This document shows positions 35,209 to 43,834 of a stretch of DNA of 64,000 nt, in pieces. The position numbers were made by a program, and so were the translations under genes. The stretch is from Flavobacterium tyrosinilyticum (lineage in GTDB: Bacteria; Bacteroidota; Bacteroidia; Flavobacteriales; Flavobacteriaceae). A model generated the notes under the pieces. It was not told the origin of the DNA. It did no database searches and worked only from the letters and a program-made list of their open reading frames with translations. The stretch is from contig NZ_JAMOKG010000002.1 of the NCBI RefSeq assembly GCF_023656565.1, positions 1,308,030 through 1,372,029 on the forward strand, read 5' to 3'. The number at the start of each line of letters is the position of its first letter. The stretch's first letter is position 1.

Positions 35209-37272
35209 ATGAAATACATCTTTTTATTATTCACTGGTTTTCTTTTTGCACAGCAAACACAATACGTCGATTTTAAATCTGTTTCAGGTCAATTGTCTTT
35301 AAATTCAAAAGAAAAAACAGTTTCGGGTGCTGTCGATTTTCAATTTGAGGTTTTAAAGGACTGTGATACGATTTCGCTTGACGCTAAAAACATGGAATTC
35401 TCGAATGTGAAAATCAACGAAAAAGAAATCATTTTCTTGAATACAACCAAACAATTAAAATTGGTTTTTCCATTTAAAAAAGGAGAAAATCATCTAACTT
35501 TTAATTATTCGACAAAACCAAAACAAGCCTTGTATTTTGTTGATATGGAAAACGAAGAAGTACAAATCTGGACACAAGGGCAGGGAAGATACACGAGTAA
35601 TTGGTTTCCAAGTTTTGATGATGTGAATGAAAAATTGATATTTAATCTAGGCATTTCTTACGATAAAGACTATCAAGTAGTTTCAAACGGAGTTTTAAAA
35701 GAAAAGACGGCTAACGGAAATCTAAATCACTGGCAATATCAGATGGAGAAGCCAATGAGCTCGTATTTGTTAATGCTGGCAATCGGAAAATTTGATAAAA
35801 GAGAGTTTAAATCTAAAAGCAGAATACCTTTAGAATATTATTACGAGCCTAAAGATGCAGGTCGTTTTGAACCAACTTATCGTTATTCAAAACGAATTTT
35901 TGATTTTCTGGAAAAAGAAATTGGCGTAAAATATCCTTGGAAGATTAACAGACAGATTCCTGTTAGAGATTTTTTGTATGCTGGAATGGAGAATACAACT
36001 TCAACTCTTTTTGCAACACGATATGTAGTAGATTCAACAGGTTTTTGCGATCGAAATTATACCAATGTAGATGCGCATGAATTGGCACATCATTGGTTTG
36101 GTGATTTGATTACCGCTGAAAGTAGTACGCATCATTGGCTTCAGGAAGGATTTGCGACATACTTTGCCTTGCTTGCTGAAAAAGATATTTATGGAGAAGA
36201 TTACTTTTATTCTAAATTATACGATACGGCACAGCAGATAAAATTTGCTTCTCGCACCGATACGATTCCAGTTTTAAATCCAAAAGCAAGTTCGCTCACA
36301 TTTTACGAAAAAGGAGCTTGGGCACTATTCGTTTTGCATGAATCTATTGGAGATAAGGCGTTTAAAAAAGCAATTAAAAGTTATTTAAATAAATACGCTT
36401 ATCAAACCGTAAACACACAGAATTTTTTCGACGAAATAAAAAAAGTATCTGATTTCGATTTGGATAAATTTCAAAAAACTTGGCTGGAATCAACTGCTTT
36501 TGACACGCCAACTGCAAATGCTTTATTAAGTAAAAACAAGGCAATCCAAAAAAGATTGGAAATCGATAAACTAAAAAAAACGCCTTTAAGAGAAAAAACA
36601 GATATCTTGAAAAATGTTTTAGAATCAGATGTTTACCAATCTGTAAAAGAAGCGGTTGTTGATCAGTTGGAAAATGAAAAATACGAAGATAAAAAGTCGC
36701 TATTGCTTTTAGCAATGCAAACCAATAATATTAAAGTCCGTCAAAATCTGGCCGGATCTTTAACCAAAATTCCAGAAGATTTTAGAGCAAATTACGAAAC
36801 ACTTTTAGATGATAAATCCTATCAGACAGAAGAAGTAGCACTGTATTGGCTTTGGAGAAATTTCCCTAATCATAGAACCGAATATTTGGATAAATCTAAA
36901 GATTGGATTGGTTTTAATGATTATAATCTAAGAACGTTGTGGCTTTCTCTTGCTTTGTCAACACCAAACTATAGTAATGATCCAGATTTTTTGGTAAATG
37001 AGTTGATTGCGTTTTCGTCTACCAAATATGAAGCCACAACACGACAAAATGCTTTAGAAAAGTTAATCGCCTTTAAAATTATTAACGATCAGGTTTTGAG
37101 TAATTTAGTTGGCGCTACTACACACCATATGTGGCAGTTTTCAAAATTTGGAAGGGACACAATTAGACTTCTGTTAAAAAATCCTGAAATGCGTGCTTCA
37201 TTTAATAGAATTTTACCTAATTTGACACCCGATGAACAATTCCAATTGAATCGTTTATTGAAAGAGCTTTAG
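35209..37272 (+). CDS. M1-family aminopeptidase, secreted
   Basis: 687 residues. A short signal peptide (MKYIFLLFTGFLFAQQ) is followed by the M1 N-terminal beta domain. The zinc site is HELAH at 290-294 with Glu313 in LQEGFATYFA, and the exopeptidase motif is GMENT at 259-263, a shortened GAMEN. A helical or HEAT-like C-terminal part reaches 687. It would trim N-terminal residues from peptides in the periplasm. It stands alone, with a promoter upstream and a repeat tract after it. Confidence 0.93.
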   Translation: MKYIFLLFTGFLFAQQTQYVDFKSVSGQLSLNSKEKTVSGAVDFQFEVLKDCDTISLDAKNMEFSNVKINEKEIIFLNTTKQLKLVFPFKKGENHLTFNYSTKPKQALYFVDMENEEVQIWTQGQGRYTSNWFPSFDDVNEKLIFNLGISYDKDYQVVSNGVLKEKTANGNLNHWQYQMEKPMSSYLLMLAIGKFDKREFKSKSRIPLEYYYEPKDAGRFEPTYRYSKRIFDFLEKEIGVKYPWKINRQIPVRDFLYAGMENTTSTLFATRYVVDSTGFCDRNYTNVDAHELAHHWFGDLITAESSTHHWLQEGFATYFALLAEKDIYGEDYFYSKLYDTAQQIKFASRTDTIPVLNPKASSLTFYEKGAWALFVLHESIGDKAFKKAIKSYLNKYAYQTVNTQNFFDEIKKVSDFDLDKFQKTWLESTAFDTPTANALLSKNKAIQKRLEIDKLKKTPLREKTDILKNVLESDVYQSVKEAVVDQLENEKYEDKKSLLLLAMQTNNIKVRQNLAGSLTKIPEDFRANYETLLDDKSYQTEEVALYWLWRNFPNHRTEYLDKSKDWIGFNDYNLRTLWLSLALSTPNYSNDPDFLVNELIAFSSTKYEATTRQNALEKLIAFKIINDQVLSNLVGATTHHMWQFSKFGRDTIRLLLKNPEMRASFNRILPNLTPDEQFQLNRLLKEL

Positions 37273-37340
37273 AGAATAGAAAATAGAGAATAGAAAATAA
37301 ATTGAGCAGAAGTCTTTTTTTCTATATTCTATATTCTTTC
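37273..37340. repeat. Phrase palindrome after the M1 peptidase gene
   Basis: AGAATAGAAAATAG is repeated twice in tandem (37273-37298) and imperfectly complements TTTCTATATTCTATATTCTTTC (37319-37340), with a T run between. It probably serves as terminator. Confidence 0.65.
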
Positions 37341-37381
37341 AGCTTAAATAAAATCCAAAAACAAAACCTATATTACAATTT

Positions 37382-38290
37382 ATGAGAGCATTGGTTATTT
37401 CAGGTGGCGGCAGTAAAGGCGCTTTTGCCGGTGGTGTTGCCCAGTATTTAATAGAAGAAAAAAGACATGAATACGATTTGTTTTTAGGAACTTCAACAGG
37501 AAGTTTATTAATTCCGCATTTAGCTCTCGGTCATATTAAAAAAATACATTCTGTATATACCAATGTTACTATGTCGAGTATTTTTAATATTTGTCCGTTT
37601 GTGGTAAAAAATAAAGATGGCGTTGATATTGTGACCATTAATCACTTTAATGTATTACGTCAGTTTTTTAAAGGGAAACGTACTTTTGGAGAAAGTAAAG
37701 GACTAAAAAAGTATATTCAGAATAATTTTTCTCTTTCAGATTTTAATAAACTCAAAAAACTAAAAACCGACGTTATTGTTACGGTAACCAATTTTACTAA
37801 AAACGAATCTGAATATAAATCGGTAAAAGACTGTACGTATGAAGAATTTTGCGAATGGTCTTGGATATCGAGTAATTATGTTCCTTTTATGAGTTTGGTT
37901 GAAAAAAACAACTGCGAATATGGTGATGGCGGATTTTCGAGCTTGGTTCCAATACGTGAAGCAATTAACAGAGGAGCTACAGAAATAGACGTAATCGTAC
38001 TTGAAACAGAGGTAAATACAACGAAAACAGTAATTGGTAAAAATCCGTTTTCCTTAATGATCGATTTGTTCCGAATTGCTTTAGATCAAGTTGAAAAACA
38101 TGATATTGCTATAGGAAAACTTATGGCAAACAATAAGAATGTAAAACTAAATTTATATTACACTCCCATTAAGTTAACCGATAATGCCTTGATTTTTAAT
38201 AAGGAGGTAATGAAAGAATGGTGGGAACAAGGTTATGAGTATGCTCAGAATAAGTCCGAAGTAATGAGCGACAATAAGATATTTATTTAA
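37382..38290 (+). CDS. Patatin-like phospholipase
   Basis: 302 residues. The patatin lipase set is intact: oxyanion hole GGGSKGAF at 8-15, nucleophile elbow GTSTGS at 36-41 with Ser38, and the catalytic Asp in EYGDGGFSS. The Ser-Asp dyad would hydrolyse acyl esters of lipids. No signal peptide or barrel domain is present, so it is cytoplasmic or peripherally membrane bound. No neighbouring nucleotidyltransferase hints at an anti-phage role. A palindrome tract separates it from the convergent gene. Confidence 0.9.
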   Translation: MRALVISGGGSKGAFAGGVAQYLIEEKRHEYDLFLGTSTGSLLIPHLALGHIKKIHSVYTNVTMSSIFNICPFVVKNKDGVDIVTINHFNVLRQFFKGKRTFGESKGLKKYIQNNFSLSDFNKLKKLKTDVIVTVTNFTKNESEYKSVKDCTYEEFCEWSWISSNYVPFMSLVEKNNCEYGDGGFSSLVPIREAINRGATEIDVIVLETEVNTTKTVIGKNPFSLMIDLFRIALDQVEKHDIAIGKLMANNKNVKLNLYYTPIKLTDNALIFNKEVMKEWWEQGYEYAQNKSEVMSDNKIFI

Positions 38291-38380
38291 GATTTAAGAT
38301 TTAAGATTTAAGATTGTAGATTTTACAGTTCAGATTTAGAAAAATCAATCTAAAATCTGCAATCTACAATCTAAAATATT
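38287..38380. repeat. Phrase palindrome between convergent genes
   Basis: TTAAGAT is iterated four times, leading into TTAAGATTGTAGATTTT (38311-38324 region). The opposite arm is AAAATCAATCTAAAATCTGCAATCTACAATCTAAAAT (38341-38378). The arms pair with few mismatches over TAGATTGTAGATT. It lies exactly between the stops of the patatin gene and the next minus-strand gene. Confidence 0.75.
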
Positions 38381-38381
38381 T

Positions 38382-38906
38382 TTAATACCAAAGGTCTGCA
38401 ACTTCACTTTTAATGAAACTCAAAGCGGCGTTACTTGGAGATTGTTTTTCTAATAAATCATTCAAGATTACTTCTCGAAGTTTATCAGCATTTTCAACTT
38501 TATCGCTCATTGCAGCTTTACGAATCATTTGGATTGTTGCATTTTTTGCCGTTATAATGATTGTCCAGCATTCTTCTGACATATAGATTTGCTGTGTTAA
38601 ATTGTGTTCAAATTCCTGTTCAATTTGGTCAATTATATAATTTTCGTAATCATGTTTATTTTGAGAAATAGGAGAAATTCTGATTAACAATTTTGTCAAG
38701 TTAATACGCTCCAAAAACAAAGTCATACGTTCGTAAGCCTGTAAACGTAAGGGCAATGATTCTTTGTGTGCTTGTTTGTTTAATAAAAAAGCACGTTTTC
38801 TGTCGTTGTTTTTAATATGTAACTCAAAAAAACGATAAGCTACAACTCCTGTAACTAAGGCTGGTAAAGTATAACTCGCAAGTTCTATTATTTTGTTGAA
38901 ATCCAT
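38382..38906 (-). CDS. Hypothetical protein with N-terminal membrane helix
   Basis: 174 residues from the ATG at 38906; the longer frame to 38975 adds an unlikely tail. One N-terminal hydrophobic helix (YTLPALVTGVVAYRFFELHI, about 10-29) precedes a charged helical domain: LRLQAYERMTLFLERINLTKLLIRI, then EFEHNLTQQIYMSEECWTIIITAKN. I know this as a conserved Bacteroidota protein but no function. It is divergent from the TSUP transporter with about 125 bp between starts. Confidence 0.75.
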   Translation of the reverse strand: MDFNKIIELASYTLPALVTGVVAYRFFELHIKNNDRKRAFLLNKQAHKESLPLRLQAYERMTLFLERINLTKLLIRISPISQNKHDYENYIIDQIEQEFEHNLTQQIYMSEECWTIIITAKNATIQMIRKAAMSDKVENADKLREVILNDLLEKQSPSNAALSFIKSEVADLWY

Positions 38907-39031
38907 TTGAATAATTTTTAAGCAAAAATATACTTTTTGATCAAAAATCAACTTTAAATTTATGGTAATAAACAAAAAGGAAGCTGTACTTTTGCAACTT
39001 GTTTTTTATTGAGATCAAAAATATATTTGCA

Positions 39032-39799
39032 ATGGATTCATATCTAATACTTTTTCTTTGTTTGGCGGCGTTTGCTGCGGGATTTATTGATGCAATTGTA
39101 GGCGGCGGCGGATTAATCCAAACCCCAATGGGATTAATTTTATTACCAAATCTTCCTGTTTCGACTGTAGTTGGAACCTTGAAAATTCCAGCATTTAGCG
39201 GAACTGCTTTTGCGGCTTTTCAATATTTGAAGAAAGTAGTGATTCAGTGGAAACTCTTAATTATTATGATGTGTTTGGCGGTTCCGTCAGCATTTTTAGG
39301 CTCTACAATTTTAACATTGGTCAGCAATGATTTTATGAAATCGCTTTTGTTAGTGGTTTTATCGTTGTTATTTGTATATACCTACGCCAAGAAAAATTTC
39401 GGACAGCATGTTGCTAAAGACCATTCGGCAACAACCCAAATATTTTATGCTGTTGTTATTAGTATAATTGTTGGATTTTATGACGGATTCATCGGGCCAG
39501 GAACAGGAAGTTTCTTTGTTGTGGCTTTTATTGCGCTTTTAGGTTTCGATTTTCTTCACGCTTCTGCGAATGCTAAAATGGTAAATTTAGCAACCAATTT
39601 CGGTTCGATTTGCCTATTTATGATTAAAGGAAAAATCATTTGGACAATTGCAATTCCAATGGCAATTAGCAATGGACTTGGAGGTTGGCTCGGAGCAAAA
39701 CTAGCCATTAACAAAGGAAACGGATTTATTAGAATTTTCTTTTTGATTGTGGTTGTCGGAACTTTGATACGATTTGCTTATGATGTGTTTTTTAAATAA
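39032..39799 (+). CDS. TSUP-family (TauE/SafE-like) membrane transporter
   Basis: 255 residues from the ATG at 39032; an in-frame TTG at 38999 is less likely. About eight membrane helices are visible. The repeat-type signature occurs twice: AAGFIDAIVGGGGLIQTPMGLILLP near the start, and IVGFYDGFIGPGTGSFFVVAFIALLG in the middle. The family exports sulfite, sulfoacetate or related organosulfur anions. The true substrate here is unknown, and no sulfur-metabolism gene is adjacent. Confidence 0.9.
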   Translation: MDSYLILFLCLAAFAAGFIDAIVGGGGLIQTPMGLILLPNLPVSTVVGTLKIPAFSGTAFAAFQYLKKVVIQWKLLIIMMCLAVPSAFLGSTILTLVSNDFMKSLLLVVLSLLFVYTYAKKNFGQHVAKDHSATTQIFYAVVISIIVGFYDGFIGPGTGSFFVVAFIALLGFDFLHASANAKMVNLATNFGSICLFMIKGKIIWTIAIPMAISNGLGGWLGAKLAINKGNGFIRIFFLIVVVGTLIRFAYDVFFK

Positions 39800-39846
39800 G
39801 GATTCTAAGATTCTAAGAATCTGAGATACTGAGTTTTTTTTTTTTT

Positions 39847-39974
39847 GAATAGCCGTTGGTTTTAACCAACGGTTCTTTAAATTAAATGGACTAGGCTTTA
39901 GCCAAACTTTACGATTTTGGCTAAAGCCTAATTATATTTTAAACTTGACCGTTGGTTAAAACCAACGGCTATTC
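39847..39974. mobile_element. 128-bp triple-hairpin MITE/REP-like element
   Basis: The ends are perfect 26-bp inverted repeats (39847-39872 and 39949-39974). Each is itself a hairpin (CCGTTGGTT TT AACCAACGG). The centre is a 14-bp hairpin, AGGCTTTAGCCAAA (39893-39906) with TTTGGCTAAAGCCT (39916-39929). There is no coding sequence. The form suggests a non-autonomous element moved by a hairpin-recognising transposase (RAYT or IS200-type), or a structured RNA. Confidence 0.7.
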
Positions 39975-40028
39975 AAAACTGTATGGCATAATAATTGGAG
40001 GCAATTAAAAATTAGAAAACATAAGAAA

Positions 40029-40187
40029 ATGGATGAAATTATAGAAGATGCTGAAGTTTTTTTTAACGATGTTCCCGATGAAGATTTAAATAAAGAACTT
40101 CAAAAAAGTATGGATGATATTAAAGCTGGAAGAGTTATTTCTTTTTCTGATTTTAAAGAAAAATTAAAAAATAAATATAATATCTAA
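40029..40187 (+). CDS. Small antitoxin-like protein, apparently solitary
   Basis: 52 residues, acidic, ending QKSMDDIKAGRVISFSDFKEKL then KNKYNI. The DIKxGRVISFSDFKEKLK ending resembles the C-terminal toxin-binding tails of short addiction-module antitoxins (ParD or HTH-less RelB-like). No toxin frame follows: the next 390 bases are repeats. It could be an orphan antitoxin or a relic. It starts 55 bases after the triple-hairpin element. Confidence 0.5.
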   Translation: MDEIIEDAEVFFNDVPDEDLNKELQKSMDDIKAGRVISFSDFKEKLKNKYNI

Positions 40188-40235
40188 TTCCAAGTTTTCT
40201 CAAAATATTTAAAGAAAACCAATTGTCTGTTTTCT

Positions 40236-40329
40236 AGCCCCGATTGAGGCGGTATCCTCGTAGCGGAGCGAAGAGATATAGCCGAAAGCGGGAACCATGT
40301 CTGAAAAAATGCCCTTTGTTTGGCTTCGA
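40236..40329 (+). repeat. REP-like element, copy 1
   Basis: AGCCCCGATTGAGGCGGTATCC, core TCGTAGCGGAGCGAAGAG, then ATATAGCCGAAAGCGGGA and a shared tail ending TTTGTTTGGCTTCG. It is about 95% identical to copy 2 at 40381-40474 and related at the ends to the minus-strand copy at 2378-2476. Confidence 0.8.
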
Positions 40330-40380
40330 AAAAACTTAGAATCTTAGAACCTTAGCATCTTAAAAAAATTGTTTGATTTT
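40330..40380. repeat. CTTAGAATCTTAG phrase tract
   Basis: AAAAAACTTAGAATCTTAGAACCTTAGCATCTTAAAAA sits directly after REP copy 1. A similar tract follows copy 2 (40475-40540), so REP plus phrase tract is a duplicated compound unit. Confidence 0.7.
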
Positions 40381-40474
40381 AGCCCCGATTGAGGCGGTAT
40401 CCTCCTAGCGGAGCTGAGAGATATAGCCGAAAGCGGGAAACCATGTTTGAAAAAATGCCTTTTGTTTGGCTTCG
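40381..40474 (+). repeat. REP-like element, copy 2
   Basis: Same outer parts as copy 1; the core differs at the hairpin (CTCCTAGCGGAGCTGAGAG rather than CTCGTAGCGGAGCGAAGAG). The variable positions lie in the stem. The rest of the gap to 40579 is the second phrase tract and the helicase promoter region. Confidence 0.8.
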
Positions 40475-40579
40475 AAAAAAAACTTAGCATATTAGAATCT
40501 TAGGAACTTAGAACCTTCCAAAAGCATCTTAGGAACTTTCTTTTTTAATTCTTATTTTTGCATAAAAGGAGAAAATTAC

Positions 40580-42916
40580 ATGCAGAAATATATTGACCAG
40601 CTCAACGAAGCGCAGAGAGCGCCTGTTTTAAAGAAAGACGGGCCAATGATTATTATTGCTGGTGCAGGTTCGGGAAAAACACGTGTTTTAACAATTAGAA
40701 TTGCGTATTTGATGGCTCAAGGTATTGATGCCTTCAATATTTTGTCGCTTACTTTTACCAATAAAGCAGCCCGCGAGATGAAACACAGGATCTCTGATAT
40801 TGTGGGAGCGAGCGAAGCAAAAAACCTTTGGATGGGAACTTTCCACTCTATTTTTGCTCGTATTTTGCGTGCCGAATCAGATCATTTGGGGTATCCTTCA
40901 AACTTTACAATTTATGATTCTCAGGATTCGGCTAGGCTGATTTCTTCTATTATAAAAGAAATGCAGCTGGATCGTGATATTTACAAACCAAAACAAATTT
41001 TAGGACGTATATCTAATTATAAAAATAGTTTAATTACGGTTAAAGCTTATTTTAACAATCCAGAATTGGTTGAGGCTGACGCAATGGCCAAAAGACCGCG
41101 ATTAGGAGAGATTTATCAGCAGTATGTGGATCGTTGTTTTAAGGCTGGCGCAATGGATTTTGATGATTTGTTGTTGAAAACCAATGAGCTATTAACTCGT
41201 TTCCCTGAGGTTTTAGCTAAATACCAAGATCGTTTCCGTTATATTTTGGTTGATGAGTACCAAGATACGAATCACTCCCAATATTTGATTGTTAGGGCTT
41301 TATCGGATAGATTTCAGAATATTTGTGTGGTTGGAGATGATGCGCAGAGTATTTATGCTTTCCGTGGTGCGAATATCAATAACATTCTGAATTTCCAAAA
41401 AGATTATGAAGGTGTAATTATGTTTCGTTTAGAGCAGAATTACCGTTCAACAAGAAACATTGTAGAAGCGGCAAATACCGTGATGGAACACAATAAAACC
41501 AAACTAGATAAAGTAGTTTGGACAGCAAACGAGTTTGGACCAAAAATTAAAGTTCATAGAAGTTTGACTGATGCAGAAGAAGGTCGTTTTGTTGCAAGTA
41601 CGATTTTTGAACAGAAAATGCAAAATCAATTGCATAATGGTGCTTTTGCAATTTTGTATCGTACCAACGCTCAGTCGCGCGCCATGGAGGATGCTTTAAG
41701 AAAACGGGATATTCCGTATAGAATTTATGGAGGTTTGTCTTTCTATCAACGTAAAGAGATTAAGGACGTTTTATGTTATTTGCGTCTGGTTTTAAATCCG
41801 AAAGACGAAGAAGCTTTGGTTCGTGTAATCAACTATCCAGCACGTGGTATTGGAGATACAACAGTCGAAAAATTAACTATTGCGGCCAATCATTATAAAC
41901 GTTCGATTTGGGAAGTAATGGTAAATATTGATAAAATCGATTTGAAATTGAATGCTGGTACAAAAAACAAATTGAAAGATTTTGTTACTATGATCCAGAG
42001 TTTTCAGGTTATCGATCAGAATCAAGATGCTTTTTATATTACAGACCACGTTGCAAAGAAAACCGGATTGGTTCAGGAATTGAAGAAAGATGCTACTCCT
42101 GAAGGGATGGCGAAAATTCAGAATATCGAAGAACTTTTAAACGGTATTAAAGATTTTACGGAAGGGCAAAGAGAAATTGACGGAGCAAGAGGTGCGCTTT
42201 CTGAGTTTATGGAAGATGTAGCTTTAGCAACCGATTTGGATAAAGATACAAACGATGATGATCGTGTTGCTTTGATGACAATTCACTTAGCAAAAGGACT
42301 GGAGTTTCCGCATGTATTTGTGGTGGGTATGGAAGAAGATTTGTTTCCAAGTGCTATGAGTATGAGTACGAGAAGTGAATTGGAAGAAGAGCGCCGATTG
42401 TTCTACGTAGCGTTAACCCGTGCAGAACATCAGGCGTATTTGACTTATGCTCAGTCTCGTTACCGTTGGGGAAAATTAACGGATAGTGAACCTTCTCGTT
42501 TTATTGAAGAAATTGACGGTCAGTTTTTAGAATATTTAACTCCAGCCGAAACAAATTATCGTTATAAGTCTCCAATTGATGGCGATATTTTTGGAGATGT
42601 AGACAAATCAAAATTACGATTGGCAAAACCGGTAGGAGGAACTCCACCAAAACATATTACAGACAACAATCCGAAGCCTGATTTAAATATTAGAAAACTA
42701 AAACCAGTTTCTGGAAATGCGCCAAGTAACGGAAATTCGAATTTATTTGACAGTAAACTAACTGTTGGAAATGTGGTAATGCACGAACGTTTTGGAAAAG
42801 GAGAAGTGATGAATCTAGAAGGTGTTGGGCCAGATAGAAAAGCAGAAATTAAATTTGAAGTAGGAGGAATTAAGAAATTGTTGTTAAGATTTGCTAAATT
42901 AGATGTCGTAGGATAA
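40580..42916 (+). CDS. UvrD/PcrA-type superfamily 1 DNA helicase
   Basis: 778 residues. Motif I IIAGAGSGKTRVL is at 25-37, TFTNKAAREMK follows, motif II is VDEYQDTNHSQY, then GDDAQSIYAFRGA, EQNYRST, and motif VI VALTRAEHQAYLT. The C-terminal Tudor-like tail (VVMHERFGKGEVMNLEG) is typical of PcrA and UvrD. It unwinds DNA 3' to 5' in repair and in removing replication obstacles. The leader has an unusual near-Shine-Dalgarno AAGGAG 9 bases before the ATG, and TATTTTTG at 40553-40560 as possible -7 box. Confidence 0.96.
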   Translation: MQKYIDQLNEAQRAPVLKKDGPMIIIAGAGSGKTRVLTIRIAYLMAQGIDAFNILSLTFTNKAAREMKHRISDIVGASEAKNLWMGTFHSIFARILRAESDHLGYPSNFTIYDSQDSARLISSIIKEMQLDRDIYKPKQILGRISNYKNSLITVKAYFNNPELVEADAMAKRPRLGEIYQQYVDRCFKAGAMDFDDLLLKTNELLTRFPEVLAKYQDRFRYILVDEYQDTNHSQYLIVRALSDRFQNICVVGDDAQSIYAFRGANINNILNFQKDYEGVIMFRLEQNYRSTRNIVEAANTVMEHNKTKLDKVVWTANEFGPKIKVHRSLTDAEEGRFVASTIFEQKMQNQLHNGAFAILYRTNAQSRAMEDALRKRDIPYRIYGGLSFYQRKEIKDVLCYLRLVLNPKDEEALVRVINYPARGIGDTTVEKLTIAANHYKRSIWEVMVNIDKIDLKLNAGTKNKLKDFVTMIQSFQVIDQNQDAFYITDHVAKKTGLVQELKKDATPEGMAKIQNIEELLNGIKDFTEGQREIDGARGALSEFMEDVALATDLDKDTNDDDRVALMTIHLAKGLEFPHVFVVGMEEDLFPSAMSMSTRSELEEERRLFYVALTRAEHQAYLTYAQSRYRWGKLTDSEPSRFIEEIDGQFLEYLTPAETNYRYKSPIDGDIFGDVDKSKLRLAKPVGGTPPKHITDNNPKPDLNIRKLKPVSGNAPSNGNSNLFDSKLTVGNVVMHERFGKGEVMNLEGVGPDRKAEIKFEVGGIKKLLLRFAKLDVVG

Positions 42917-42921
42917 TAATA

Positions 42922-43010
42922 TTTTTGTTTCAGGTTTAAAGTTTCAAGTTTCAGGTTGCTTGACTTTGAGAATAACTGCATAACTTGAAACTTTAAACCT
43001 GAAACAAAAA
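42922..43010. repeat. 29-bp perfect phrase palindrome
   Basis: Arms at 42922-42950 and 42982-43010 are perfectly complementary over 29 bp. They are built from GTTTCAGG, TTTAAAG and TTTCAAG units. The loop of 31 nt has a further TTTCAGG. It lies between two plus-strand genes, so if it ends transcription it separates the helicase from the next gene. Confidence 0.9.
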
Positions 43011-43026
43011 CTAACAAAAAAGAAAA

Positions 43027-43647
43027 ATGGCCGAATTTATAAAAATATATCCAGATAAACCTAGTGAAGCTGCTATTGCAAAAGTGGTAAAAGTGCTTCA
43101 GAATGGTGGTTTGGTAATTTATCCAACTGATACTGTTTATGGGTTAGGTTGTGATATTACCAATTCGAGAGCGTTAGAAAAAATTGCTAGAATAAAAGGC
43201 GTAAAATTAGAGAAGGCGAACTTTTCATTTATTTGCCACGATTTGAGTAATTTGTCAGATTATGTAAGACAGATTGATACTTCGACTTTTAAAATTTTAA
43301 AAAGAGCCTTGCCGGGACCCTATACTTTTATTTTACCTGGAAATAATAGTGTGCCAAAAGAGTTTAAAAAGAAAACTACAGTTGGTATTCGTGTACCTGA
43401 TAATAATATTATATTAGAGATTGTTCGACAATTAGGAAATCCGGTTGTTTCTACTTCTATTCGAGATGAAGATGATGTAATAGAATATACTACTGATCCA
43501 GAATTAATTTTCGAGAAATGGCAGAATATTGTAGATCTTGTAATCGATGGTGGCTATGGAGATAACGTAGGTTCTACAATTATTGATCTTTCTGAACATG
43601 AGCCAGTTATCGTAAGGGAAGGTAAGGGAGATATTGATATTTTGTAA
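43027..43647 (+). CDS. L-threonylcarbamoyladenylate synthase (Sua5/YrdC type)
   Basis: 206 residues, the short YrdC/YciO-like form. It makes threonylcarbamoyl-AMP for the t6A37 modification of tRNAs reading ANN codons. The hallmarks are GGLVIYPTDTVYGLGCDI at about 28-45, ISxRPxxxP-like KGVKLEKANFSFICHDL, LPGPYTFILPGN and VGIRVPDN. The Sua5-specific C-terminal domain is absent. The partner TsaE is encoded later in the window (55084). Confidence 0.92.
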   Translation: MAEFIKIYPDKPSEAAIAKVVKVLQNGGLVIYPTDTVYGLGCDITNSRALEKIARIKGVKLEKANFSFICHDLSNLSDYVRQIDTSTFKILKRALPGPYTFILPGNNSVPKEFKKKTTVGIRVPDNNIILEIVRQLGNPVVSTSIRDEDDVIEYTTDPELIFEKWQNIVDLVIDGGYGDNVGSTIIDLSEHEPVIVREGKGDIDIL

Positions 43648-43779
43648 AAAAATACACTAAAAGTATAAAAGTAGAGAAATTATGAGTAACTTTATTATGT
43701 TAAAATTTAGTTAGTTATTTAAAAATAATGCTATTCTTGATTTATATTTAATTGGTTATTAAAAAAATTAAGGATACAT

Positions 43780-43808
43780 AAAAGCAGGTCATTAGACCTG
43801 CTTTTTCT
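43780..43808. terminator. Bidirectional terminator
   Basis: AAAAGCAGGTC (43780-43790) pairs with GACCTGCTTTT (43795-43805) around ATTA. Convergent genes lie on both sides. Confidence 0.9.
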
Positions 43809-43834
43809 GTATTATAAAGTATGTGAAACTCTAA

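Noticed and set aside
37382..38290. Patatin gene as CBASS effector
   Set aside because: No CD-NTase, Cap2/Cap3 or similar gene is adjacent; neighbours are ordinary core genes.
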